Shown: piece after piece, positions 16,352-23,101 of the stretch
Layout: every line of letters starts with the position of its first letter
Numbering within the stretch: position 1 is the stretch's first letter
NCBI GenBank assembly: GCA_030746295.1
Contig: JASLMY010000014.1
Span: 7,559-40,125 of the forward strand
DNA length: 32,567 bases
Reading direction: 5' to 3'
Source of the DNA: Alphaproteobacteria bacterium
GTDB lineage: Bacteria; Pseudomonadota; Alphaproteobacteria; GCA-2731375
The notes under the pieces: model-generated
Told to the model about the DNA's origin: nothing
Databases searched by the model: none
The model's input: only the letters and a program-made list of their open reading frames with translations
Translations under genes and position numbers: made by a program

Positions 16352-17160
16352 TATTTGCGGCTGCGCTTTGCCTGCCACTCTTGGGCGAGGCGCTTGGCTT
16401 TGGCGATGTCGTTGGGGCTCATCTCCTTCGCCAACCGATCGAGGCCCGCCTTCGCCTTTTGATTCCCGGCCGCCAGGGCGAGCTCGAACCACATGTGGGC
16501 TTGGACCGTATCCTGCGGCACGCCGCGACCGGAGGCATAGAGATCGCCCAGGTTCGAGAGGGCGTCGGCATGGCCGCGCTCGGAGGCGTGGCGAAACCAC
16601 TTCGCTGCCTCGGCGTCGCTCTGCGCGACGCCGTCGCCCCTGACGTAGAGGACGCCGAGGTTGTTTTGCGCTTGCGGGTGCCCCTGCTCGGCAGCCAGAT
16701 TGTACCAGCGTGCCGCCTCGGCGGTATCACGAGCGACGCCGATACCGTGGTCGTAGACGAGGCCGAGGTTCTTCTGGCCATCGGCGTAGCCCTGCTCGGC
16801 CGCCTTTCGGATCCACTTCTCGGCCTCTTTCGGGTCTTTCTCGACGCCCTGGCCCTGTGCATACATGACGCCGAGGCTGTTCTGCGCCCTGGCATGGCCT
16901 TTCTCGGCCGCCTTGCGGAACCATTTGGCGGCCTCGGCCGGATCCTTCTGCACGCCGGCGCCCTGGGCGTAGAGGACGCCGAGGCCGTTTTGGGCGTTGA
17001 CGTCGCCATCCAGGACCGTGAGGGGATGCCAAAGGAGCATCGCCTCGACGTAGTCGCCCTTGCGAAAGGCCTGGAGGCCTTTCTTGAAGTCCTCCGTCGC
17101 CGCCGCGACAGCCGACGACGACAGCAACATGAACAAGGCGCCGAAGATCAGGTTGCGCAT
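16351..17160 (-). CDS. Secreted Sel1-repeat protein
   Basis: 269 residues. A signal peptide (about 1-20, NLIFGALFMLLSSSAVAA) predicts export to the periplasm. Five Sel1-type repeats of about 36 residues follow (roughly 55-235), each with the pattern A-x-x-N-L-G-x-L-Y-x-x-G-x-G-V-x-x-D, A-x-A-x-x-W and A-A-E-x-G. They form an alpha-solenoid used for protein contacts. The C-terminus is a Lys/Arg-rich helix. It starts nine bases after the channel stop codon, with a GAGGGA site, and is the last gene of the PspA unit. It may scaffold the envelope-stress proteins from the periplasmic side; this is inference from position. Confidence 0.85.
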   Translation of the reverse strand: MRNLIFGALFMLLSSSAVAAATEDFKKGLQAFRKGDYVEAMLLWHPLTVLDGDVNAQNGLGVLYAQGAGVQKDPAEAAKWFRKAAEKGHARAQNSLGVMYAQGQGVEKDPKEAEKWIRKAAEQGYADGQKNLGLVYDHGIGVARDTAEAARWYNLAAEQGHPQAQNNLGVLYVRGDGVAQSDAEAAKWFRHASERGHADALSNLGDLYASGRGVPQDTVQAHMWFELALAAGNQKAKAGLDRLAKEMSPNDIAKAKRLAQEWQAKRSRK

Positions 17161-17169
17161 GGCCGTCCC

Positions 17170-18276
17170 TCACGCCGTGATTTCGCTTACCGACTGCCGG
17201 AGCGATTCCGCCGTCGCTCTCGGGCCTTCGTAGACGATCAGAAATAGGGCCTCGGCGTCTACAACGGTGTCGGGTCGCGGGTTGCAATTGATCTCGCCAC
17301 TGCCGGCCTCGGCGAAGGCGATGGCCGTGCCGATGCCCTTGTGCAGCAATTCGCCGGCGAGCGTGCCCCAGGTGCAGCCCTTGACCGCCAAGTCGTAGCG
17401 CACGCACTCGTCACCGGCGGCGTCGAACAGGTTCTCCAGGATCCGCTCCGAGCCGGGCGCGACCACGGCGCGCACCATCATCTCCGGATAGCCCCGCATC
17501 GGCCGCAGCACGGCACCGGCGCCGGCGGTGCGCAATCGGGCGCGGTTCTGGTCGTCGACGGATTCGGCCAGGATCGGCGCCTTGCCCGGCAGGGCCGCGA
17601 GCCGGTGCAGGATATCGAAGGTGATGCTGTCCGCAGCCGCCTCGTGATGGTCCTCGGCGAGGACGACGATGGCGGCCGCGTCCTCGGCGTCGGCGCTGGC
17701 CAGGGCCTCGCCGTCGGTGCCCCGGCCCTGGACGTAGAAGACGCCGAGGTCGGCGAGCGTATCGGGCAGGCCGTCGGGAAAGCCTTCGGCCAGGATCAGC
17801 ACGCCGCGATCGCGGCCCCAATCGGTATTCCGCAACTGCGAGACCAGCGTGGTGAAGTAACGCGCGGGCGAGAGGCGCGGCGCGTTGATTAGAAGCAGGT
17901 GGTCCTGCATGTCCCAACTCCATCGTCCGGTGAGCATCCGATGCCGTCGCTCGGATCGGTAGTCGAAATAGTCGCCCGCGGCCTTGGCCAGAACGAAGAT
18001 GCCGCCGCCGTAGATCAGCACCGCCGTCGACAGGCGACCCTGCAGCGAGGCGGCCGAGATGTCGCCGTAGCCGACCGTGGTGAGCGTCGTCACCGTCAGC
18101 CAGAGCGCATCGCCCGGGCCCATGCCCTCGAAGGCCATCATGGCGGCGCTATGGATCGCGGCAATGGCGATGATGTAGAGCAGAAGCAGCAGCATGGCGC
18201 GGCTCGAATTGACGCCGCGGACGCGTCGACGCCGGCCCTTCGGCCGGCGCAAGCGACGCAGTAAGGCGAACAGCAT
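17170..18276 (-). CDS. Two-TM potassium channel with cytoplasmic RCK-like domains
   Basis: 368 residues. A basic N-terminus is followed by an outer helix (about 27-47), a pore loop with the selectivity filter TVGYGD (67-72) and an inner helix (about 82-100), the MthK-type layout of a tetrameric K+ channel. The rest is a TrkA-N-like Rossmann region (about 125-265) and a TrkA-C-like part (about 285-350). The glycine-rich nucleotide motif expected after the first strand is missing: the sequence is LLLINAPRLSPARYF (127-141), so NAD(H) binding is doubtful and gating may use another signal. It lies between the DUF2491 gene and the Sel1 gene with gaps of 16 and 9 bases, in one operon with pspA. K+ flow could respond to membrane damage sensed by PspA. 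Confidence 0.85.
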   Translation of the reverse strand: MLFALLRRLRRPKGRRRRVRGVNSSRAMLLLLLYIIAIAAIHSAAMMAFEGMGPGDALWLTVTTLTTVGYGDISAASLQGRLSTAVLIYGGGIFVLAKAAGDYFDYRSERRHRMLTGRWSWDMQDHLLLINAPRLSPARYFTTLVSQLRNTDWGRDRGVLILAEGFPDGLPDTLADLGVFYVQGRGTDGEALASADAEDAAAIVVLAEDHHEAAADSITFDILHRLAALPGKAPILAESVDDQNRARLRTAGAGAVLRPMRGYPEMMVRAVVAPGSERILENLFDAAGDECVRYDLAVKGCTWGTLAGELLHKGIGTAIAFAEAGSGEINCNPRPDTVVDAEALFLIVYEGPRATAESLRQSVSEITA

Positions 18277-18292
18277 CCCCGAGCATCCCCCC

Positions 18293-18925
18293 TCAACCCG
18301 ACCACAACTCCTCGATCAAGGCCTCCGGCAGCAGGGCGATCAGCGAGACCTCGGTGCGGCCGCCGTCATACACCGCGACTTCGATGGCATGGCGGCGGTC
18401 GTCGCTGACCAGGCGGTAGTGGTCGAACTCCTCGCCGGCGCCGGTGAGCTGGCCGCCGATGAGATCGGTCGCCGGGTCCTCGCGATGATGATAGGCCTGC
18501 TGGGCACCTTCCTGGCGATAGAGGCCCGAGGTCCAGCCGCCGAGGTCGCCCGGTTCCTCGAGCCGCTCCAATACGATGGCGGCCGGCTCGTCCGGATCGA
18601 ACAGCAGGGCGAAGACGTCGAGGTCGAACAGCTTCTCGACCACCGGCCGGTCGACCTCGTGGGCGACGGCGACGGTCTCGTCCTCGCCGCGCCAAAGCCG
18701 CAGGCCGTCGAGCGCCGGCGCATTCAGCTCGAGGACGCGACGGATCTTGCCCGGGCCGCCGAGGTCGACGGCATGCACGCCCGCGACCTGAAGCTCGGCC
18801 CGGCCCAGGCCGTCGGGGGCGACGAGGCCGAACTTCAGGAAATCGCCAGGCCTGAGGTCCCAGGCGTGCTCGGGCGCGGGCGGCGTCTCGTCGCCGTTGG
18901 AGCCGCCGAAGAAGCGGCGGAACAT
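18293..18925 (-). CDS. yjfK: DUF2491 protein, YjfK-like
   Basis: 210 residues, soluble, acidic and without a signal peptide; begins MFRRFFGG. Its length and its place directly after a PspA gene match E. coli YjfK (DUF2491). The stretch HAWDLRPGDFLKFG near the start and the alternating beta-strands throughout (for example DHYRLVSDDRRHAIEVAVYDGGRTEVSL) suggest a mixed beta domain. The function of the family is unknown. Its start overlaps the pspA stop by one base (TGATG), so the two are translationally coupled and probably made in fixed ratio. The family call rests on context plus recalled pattern. Confidence 0.7.
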   Translation of the reverse strand: MFRRFFGGSNGDETPPAPEHAWDLRPGDFLKFGLVAPDGLGRAELQVAGVHAVDLGGPGKIRRVLELNAPALDGLRLWRGEDETVAVAHEVDRPVVEKLFDLDVFALLFDPDEPAAIVLERLEEPGDLGGWTSGLYRQEGAQQAYHHREDPATDLIGGQLTGAGEEFDHYRLVSDDRRHAIEVAVYDGGRTEVSLIALLPEALIEELWSG

Positions 18926-19623
18926 CAGGCAGATCCGCCGCTCTTGGCGCGGATGCGCGCCATCACGTCGCTGCCCGAGGCGCCGCTCTTGGTGATGCCG
19001 GCGTCCTTGAGCCGCTTGTCGAGGTCGGCGCCCTCGGTTTCCTCGGCCAACTGGGAGGCGGCCTCCATGCGGTCGGAGCGCTCTTGTTGGCGCTTCTTGA
19101 TGCGCTCCAGCGAGCTGGTGGCCGAGGTCATGGCGGCGTTGCTGCCGGAGAACTTGGCGCTGGCCGCCTCGCTGGCGCGCTGCACCTTCTCGGTGGCCTT
19201 GACCATGCTGACCTGGCGCTTCATGGCGGCGACGTTGCGCTCGGTCGACTTGATCGAGCGCTTGAGCTGATTGACGCCGTTTTCGTAGTGATCGAGCGAC
19301 TGCTGCTGGACCCCTAGTTCCTCCTCGAACTGGGCGATCCGCTCGCAGACCTCGCCGGCCAGGGCCTCGTCGCCCTTGTCCAGCGCCTTGGCGGCATAGT
19401 CCTCGTGCTCGGCGATCGCCGACTTGAGGCGGTTGACCTCGCGCTCGACACCGGTCCGCTGGGCCATGACCTGGGTCAGCTGGGACTTGGCTTCGCTCAG
19501 CTCCTTCTCGGCGTCGCGCATTTCCTGATCCAGAATTCGCAGGGCCTGGTGGTCGACCACGGCCTCGCCGGCCTCGGTCGCGGCGCCGCGCATGGCAGTG
19601 GCGAGTTTTGCTAGGATGCTCAT
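18925..19623 (-). CDS. pspA: PspA/IM30-family membrane-stress protein
   Basis: 232 residues, almost wholly alpha-helical with long coiled coils (about 25-190). The N-terminal stretch MSILAKLATAMRGAATEA fits the amphipathic helix that PspA uses to bind stressed membranes. QALRILDQEMRDAEKELSEAK follows as in the YjfJ branch. A disordered Gly/Ser-containing tail ends it. PspA proteins form ring or rod ESCRT-III-like polymers that protect the inner membrane. GGAGAAG precedes the ATG closely. It lies 22 bases after yjfI and is coupled to yjfK. No PspF, PspB or PspC gene is in the window, so control differs from the classical phage-shock operon. Confidence 0.9.
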   Translation of the reverse strand: MSILAKLATAMRGAATEAGEAVVDHQALRILDQEMRDAEKELSEAKSQLTQVMAQRTGVEREVNRLKSAIAEHEDYAAKALDKGDEALAGEVCERIAQFEEELGVQQQSLDHYENGVNQLKRSIKSTERNVAAMKRQVSMVKATEKVQRASEAASAKFSGSNAAMTSATSSLERIKKRQQERSDRMEAASQLAEETEGADLDKRLKDAGITKSGASGSDVMARIRAKSGGSA

Positions 19624-19645
19624 GTTCTTCTCCTCAGCAGTTAAA

Positions 19646-20272
19646 TCAATCGATGAAGGCGGCGACGGCTTCGATCGCCTCGAGCGTGTTGTCGCTCAAG
19701 CTCTCGAGCTCGGTGACGATGTCCTCGATCGAGGCGCCGGCGGCGAGCGCACCGAAGAGCACGTAGCGGTCGCCGATCTTGCCGAACGAGGACAGCGGCA
19801 GCGGCACGTTCATCTCCAGAAGCGTGACCAGGAGGTCGGTGCGGCTCTCCGCCTTGACCTGGGATTCATCCCAAAGATATGTCAGGCACAAGAGTTGCTC
19901 GTCGTCCAACGCCACCATGATGGGGAACTCGTCGCGGTCCTCGACCACGACCTCGATGGCGCCGTCGTCCTCGGCTTCTCGGGCGGCGAAACGAAAGCCG
20001 TTCTCCGAGGTCAAGTTGTCGAGGGACTGTTGCAGCAGTTTGACGTCCATGATCCTCTCCTCACTGTTTGCCGCGGCCTCCGGGATCGGCAACTCAGGCA
20101 CGACGCCGTCGCGGAGTAAGCGTTCGAAGCGGCGCAAAAGCGCCCGGTGTTGCTTCGGGACCCACACCTCGGTGGCAACGAGACCCGATTGGCGCAACCG
20201 CGCCCGTTGTTGGCGCTTTCGCTCGGCGACCGTCAGCGCCTGCGGTCGCTTGCCCCGTTGCGCTTCAGCCAT
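19646..20272 (-). CDS. yjfI: DUF2170/YjfI-like protein with basic N-terminal extension
   Basis: 208 residues in the long form. Residues 75-208 (from MDVKLLQQSLDNL to the end) correspond in length and position to E. coli YjfI (DUF2170, about 133 residues). Residues 1-60 form a separate basic segment, AERKRQQRARLRQSGL then ATEVWVPKQHRALLRRF, resembling ribbon-helix-helix-like DNA-binding segments (R-x-R-x-x-G-L-V then V-W-V-P). The start at 20272 has no good Shine-Dalgarno, whereas the internal ATG at 20050 (Met75) has GAGGAG at ideal spacing. Either the short form is the main product, or both are made. It is the first gene of the unit running to the Sel1 gene, directly behind the promoter and palindromes at 20334-20389. 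Autoregulation by the long form is a hypothesis. Confidence 0.7.
   Translation of the reverse strand: MAEAQRGKRPQALTVAERKRQQRARLRQSGLVATEVWVPKQHRALLRRFERLLRDGVVPELPIPEAAANSEERIMDVKLLQQSLDNLTSENGFRFAAREAEDDGAIEVVVEDRDEFPIMVALDDEQLLCLTYLWDESQVKAESRTDLLVTLLEMNVPLPLSSFGKIGDRYVLFGALAAGASIEDIVTELESLSDNTLEAIEAVAAFID
20051..20062 (-). promoter_or_regulatory. Internal ribosome binding site inside yjfI
   Basis: On the minus strand GAGGAGAGGATC directly precedes an in-frame ATG (first base 20050). The GAGGAG core (20062-20057) lies six bases from the ATG, ideal spacing. Initiation here would give a 134-residue protein equal to a standard DUF2170/YjfI without the basic extension. Confidence 0.6.
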
Positions 20273-20333
20273 GTCTTCGCCGAGAGACCGCCCGGTCGTT
20301 CTCTCCCGGCCCTTCCGAACGGCCTTTGTTTTT

Positions 20334-20362
20334 GTGACTAGTCACTTGTGACATGTCACAAG
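20334..20362. promoter_or_regulatory. Two tandem GTGAC-NN-GTCAC palindromes, candidate operator
   Basis: GTGACTAGTCAC (20334-20345) is a perfect 12-bp palindrome and CTTGTGACATGTCACAAG (20345-20362) a perfect 18-bp one. Both hold the same core GTGAC-NN-GTCAC, with centres 14 bases apart. They directly follow the -10 of the yjfI promoter and cover the predicted start of transcription, the position of a repressor site. Tandem palindromes are typical of cooperative dimers such as MetJ/Arc-type proteins. The binding protein is unknown; the long form of YjfI is one candidate. Confidence 0.7.
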
Positions 20363-20389
20363 AGATAGGGGGTCCGGCGGCGATGTCAA
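20362..20389 (-). promoter_or_regulatory. Promoter candidate for the yjfI-pspA unit
   Basis: On the minus strand a perfect TTGACA (20389-20384) is followed after 16 bases by TATCTC (20367-20362). The -10 is weak (TAT conserved). Transcription would start near 20355, inside the tandem palindromes. It lies just before the stop of the upstream spermidine-synthase-like gene is reached, so it splits the cluster into two transcription units. Confidence 0.55.
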
Positions 20390-20399
20390 GCACCGCGCC

Positions 20400-22139
20400 T
20401 CAATTTTCCGTTTGCTGATAGATCCCGAGCTCACTTTCCCATGCTTGCTGGTGATACTGATAGACGGCGCCGTTACCGACGCGGTTGACCACGATCTCGT
20501 CCAAGCCGTCGAAGAAGCCCTGGGGGAAGGCGAAGGCGCCGATCAAAATCGGCTTCGTGGTCCAGCCGTCGTCGACCGGCATCGCCTCCAGCGCCGCCAG
20601 CCGTCGGCTCGCCGGCGCGCCGTTCAAGGTGGCGATCGACCAGCCCCAATCGCCGAAGCTGGGCACGTTTTGGTGATACTGCTCGACATGCCGATAGCCG
20701 GCCCGGGCCAGCGTCTTGCCGATGGACAGGAAGGCGGCGCGGGCGTGGTAGGGCGAGGTCGACTGCACCGCCAGCGCCCCGTCGCCGGCGAGTAGTTGGC
20801 GGAGCTTGTCGTAGAAACGGACCGAGTAGAGCCGGTTGAGGTCGACATGACTGGGGTCGGGCAGGTCGACGATGACGACGTCGAAGAGGCGGCCGTCGCC
20901 GATCAGGTCGTCGACCGTCAGGAAGGCGTCGCCGAAGCGGGTGCTGACGCGGGGGTCGCGGAAGGCGAAGTCGTTCAGCTCCAACAGTGCCCGGTTCACC
21001 ACCCGGCCGTCGCGCAGCACCGGCTTGCTGAAGAACGCGACCAGGCGGGGGTCGAGGTCGAGCAGCAGCACCTCTTTCGGGTTCCAACGAAGCACGTCCC
21101 GAAGCGCCAGGCCGTCACCGCCGCCGACGATCAGGACCCGCTCGCGCCGCGCCGCAGCCGCCATCGCCGGGTAGGTCAGCATGGCGTGGTAGATGTGCTC
21201 GTCGTTGCTGGCGAACTGGGTCCGCCCGTTGATGAAGAAGGTCTGGACCGGCGCCTGCTCGGGGTCGACGCGGCGCTCGGTGACGGTCAGCCGCTGCAGG
21301 CCGGTGTCGATGCGGTAGACGACGCGGTCCTGGTAGAGGAGATCCTCCATCGCGTGCGCCCACTCGACGCCGCGGGCGCCGATCAGTACCAGCGCGGCCG
21401 CGATCACGCCGTGCGCGCCGAGGACAAGCCAAGGCCAGCGCACGTAGCGGCCATAGAGCAGCAGGAACAGGAGCCCGACGCCGACGTTGGCGAGCGCGGT
21501 CAGGACCGCGGCGCGGGCCGGCTCCATGGTCAGCATGAAGGCGACCCAAAGGGCGGCACCGAGGCCGGCGCCCAAATAGTCGGCGCCGTAGATGGTGCCC
21601 GTGTTGTGCGACAGATGGGCCTGGTGGATCTGCAGGCGGACCCGGGCGATCAAAGGGATCTCCATCCCCACCATGATCCCCAGCACCGAGCCGAGGACGA
21701 AGGGCGCGATCTCGGAGACTTCGGTCAGGACCTCGACCAGGCCGCCGCGCGGCACCAGGTCGGGTGGCATGCCGTAGGTCTCGGCGATGCTGAGCGGCAG
21801 CACCACGGCGAGGGCGCTGATCCCGCCCAGGATCAGCACCGAGCAGCCGCCGAGCAGCGCCAGGCCGGTCTCCAGCCAGGCGAAGCCGTTGAAGGCGATG
21901 GCAACCGCGCGGGCGAGGAAAGAGCCGATGCCCATCGAGACGATCATGATCCCGATCATCGAGAAGATGACGGTCTCGACCGCGCCCAGAATGCGCCCCG
22001 CCGTGTGGGCCAGCAGGTACTCGTAGATCAGCCCGCAGCCTGCCAGCACCCCGGTCATGATGATGATCGCGACATCGTGCCCGCCGAGGCGGAGGCGGCT
22101 CGGAGAGCGCGTCTCGCTGTCCGAGGTCTTGGCGGACAA
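20400..22139 (-). CDS. Membrane-bound spermidine-synthase-like aminopropyltransferase
   Basis: 579 residues. The N-terminal half (about 20-255) has seven or eight hydrophobic helices; the C-terminal part (about 265-560) is a spermidine-synthase-type Rossmann domain. GGGDG (339-343) binds the decarboxylated S-adenosylmethionine-type cosubstrate, LLDLDP (359-364) is the acidic strand end, and IVDLPDPS (423-430) replaces the usual DSTDP catalytic loop but keeps both Asp. Soluble SpeE is about 290 residues, so this is the long membrane form. The start is uncertain: the TTG at 22139 has a GGAG ten bases upstream, and the first in-frame ATG (residue 28) falls inside helix one. It follows the DUF350 gene by 26 bases. 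It may modify a polyamine or another amine at the membrane. Confidence 0.8.
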   Translation of the reverse strand: MSAKTSDSETRSPSRLRLGGHDVAIIIMTGVLAGCGLIYEYLLAHTAGRILGAVETVIFSMIGIMIVSMGIGSFLARAVAIAFNGFAWLETGLALLGGCSVLILGGISALAVVLPLSIAETYGMPPDLVPRGGLVEVLTEVSEIAPFVLGSVLGIMVGMEIPLIARVRLQIHQAHLSHNTGTIYGADYLGAGLGAALWVAFMLTMEPARAAVLTALANVGVGLLFLLLYGRYVRWPWLVLGAHGVIAAALVLIGARGVEWAHAMEDLLYQDRVVYRIDTGLQRLTVTERRVDPEQAPVQTFFINGRTQFASNDEHIYHAMLTYPAMAAAARRERVLIVGGGDGLALRDVLRWNPKEVLLLDLDPRLVAFFSKPVLRDGRVVNRALLELNDFAFRDPRVSTRFGDAFLTVDDLIGDGRLFDVVIVDLPDPSHVDLNRLYSVRFYDKLRQLLAGDGALAVQSTSPYHARAAFLSIGKTLARAGYRHVEQYHQNVPSFGDWGWSIATLNGAPASRRLAALEAMPVDDGWTTKPILIGAFAFPQGFFDGLDEIVVNRVGNGAVYQYHQQAWESELGIYQQTEN

Positions 22140-22165
22140 GGCCCGTCAGCTCCGGTAGCTTGGGC

Positions 22166-23059
22166 TCAACCCAAGAGGCCGCCCATCAGCAGTCCGATCG
22201 CGATGTAGACGGCGACTTCCGTCGTCGCGACACCGACATTCTGCTGCCGGTCGACTTCTTCGGAGACGTTGACGCCGGCCAGCACGCAGCGCTCCGCCAC
22301 CAGGCCGAGGACTGCGAGCGCCACCGCCAGGACGAGCGAGACCAGGCCCCAAAACGCGGCCTGCACGATCGGATTGGCGATCGCGTCGTAGACGGCGAGC
22401 GAGGAGGCGGCGGTGACGGCAAAGGCGACGCCGATCTGGAAGCCGATGAAGCGGAGCGCCAGCGCCAGGTTGCCACCCTGGATCGCGGCTTGGAAAGCGT
22501 TGCCGGCATTGCGCACGCGATAGACCTGGACGCGGTAGTAAGCAGTCAGGGTCAGGATGATCTGCGAGGCGACGTAGCCGCCGACGACGGCGGCGAGGCC
22601 GGCGCCCAGCGCGTCGTCGGCCCAGATGATGATGGCACGGACCATCACCGCCGTGGCGATCAGGTTGCCGGCGTCGACCACGGCGACCGCCGCGTTGCCC
22701 TTGGCGATCTCGTCCTTGATCGACAGGCCGGGCAGGGCGATGAGATCGAAGATCAAGCGGGTCAGCCACATCAGGGCCAGGCCGACAAGGCTGAAGACCA
22801 CCATGTTCAGGGCCTCGCCGCCGAACGAGCCCGCGAAGCCGCCCGTCGCCACGCCGGAGAGCATGATGGCGACGCCGGCGGTGGCGCCGGTGAGCGAGAT
22901 ACCGAAGGCGAAGTTGTCCTTCTGCGCCAGCTCATGCGTGGCGCTGACGCCGACGACCAGCCCGTAGAGGAACCTGACCGAAAGCAGGACGGCGAAGATG
23001 ATCGCGAAATCCATCACCAGCATCGTCGCAACGCGGCCATCGAAGAACTGGATATCCAT
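22166..23059 (-). CDS. yjfL: Doubled DUF350/YjfL-like membrane protein
   Basis: 297 residues with about eight membrane helices in two similar halves. E. coli YjfL (DUF350) is about half this length, so this is a tandem fusion of two DUF350 units. Typical spots are FAFGISLTGATAGVAIMLSG in the first half and a matching stretch in the second (GNLALALRFIGFQIGVAFAV), each with a Gly/Asn-rich helix, and IKDEIAKGNAAVAVVDAGN between them. The ATG at 23059 was chosen, with purine-rich GGAAGGCAGGG ahead of it; a TTG six codons earlier is less likely. The function of the family is unknown. It is second in the upstream transcription unit, 42 bases after the lipoprotein gene. Confidence 0.75.
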   Translation of the reverse strand: MDIQFFDGRVATMLVMDFAIIFAVLLSVRFLYGLVVGVSATHELAQKDNFAFGISLTGATAGVAIMLSGVATGGFAGSFGGEALNMVVFSLVGLALMWLTRLIFDLIALPGLSIKDEIAKGNAAVAVVDAGNLIATAVMVRAIIIWADDALGAGLAAVVGGYVASQIILTLTAYYRVQVYRVRNAGNAFQAAIQGGNLALALRFIGFQIGVAFAVTAASSLAVYDAIANPIVQAAFWGLVSLVLAVALAVLGLVAERCVLAGVNVSEEVDRQQNVGVATTEVAVYIAIGLLMGGLLG

Positions 23060-23101
23060 CACGCCCTGCCTTCCCAATTATCTCGTCTCAACTGCCGCAT
23101 C

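Noticed and set aside
20273..20399. Sigma-54 promoter for a classical Psp operon
   Set aside because: No TGGCAC-type -24 with TTGC-type -12 at proper spacing was seen; a sigma-70-like TTGACA promoter fits better.
20796..22208. 470-residue plus-strand open frame
   Set aside because: Antisense to the aminopropyltransferase; composition dominated by Asp, Gln, Arg and Gly without domains.
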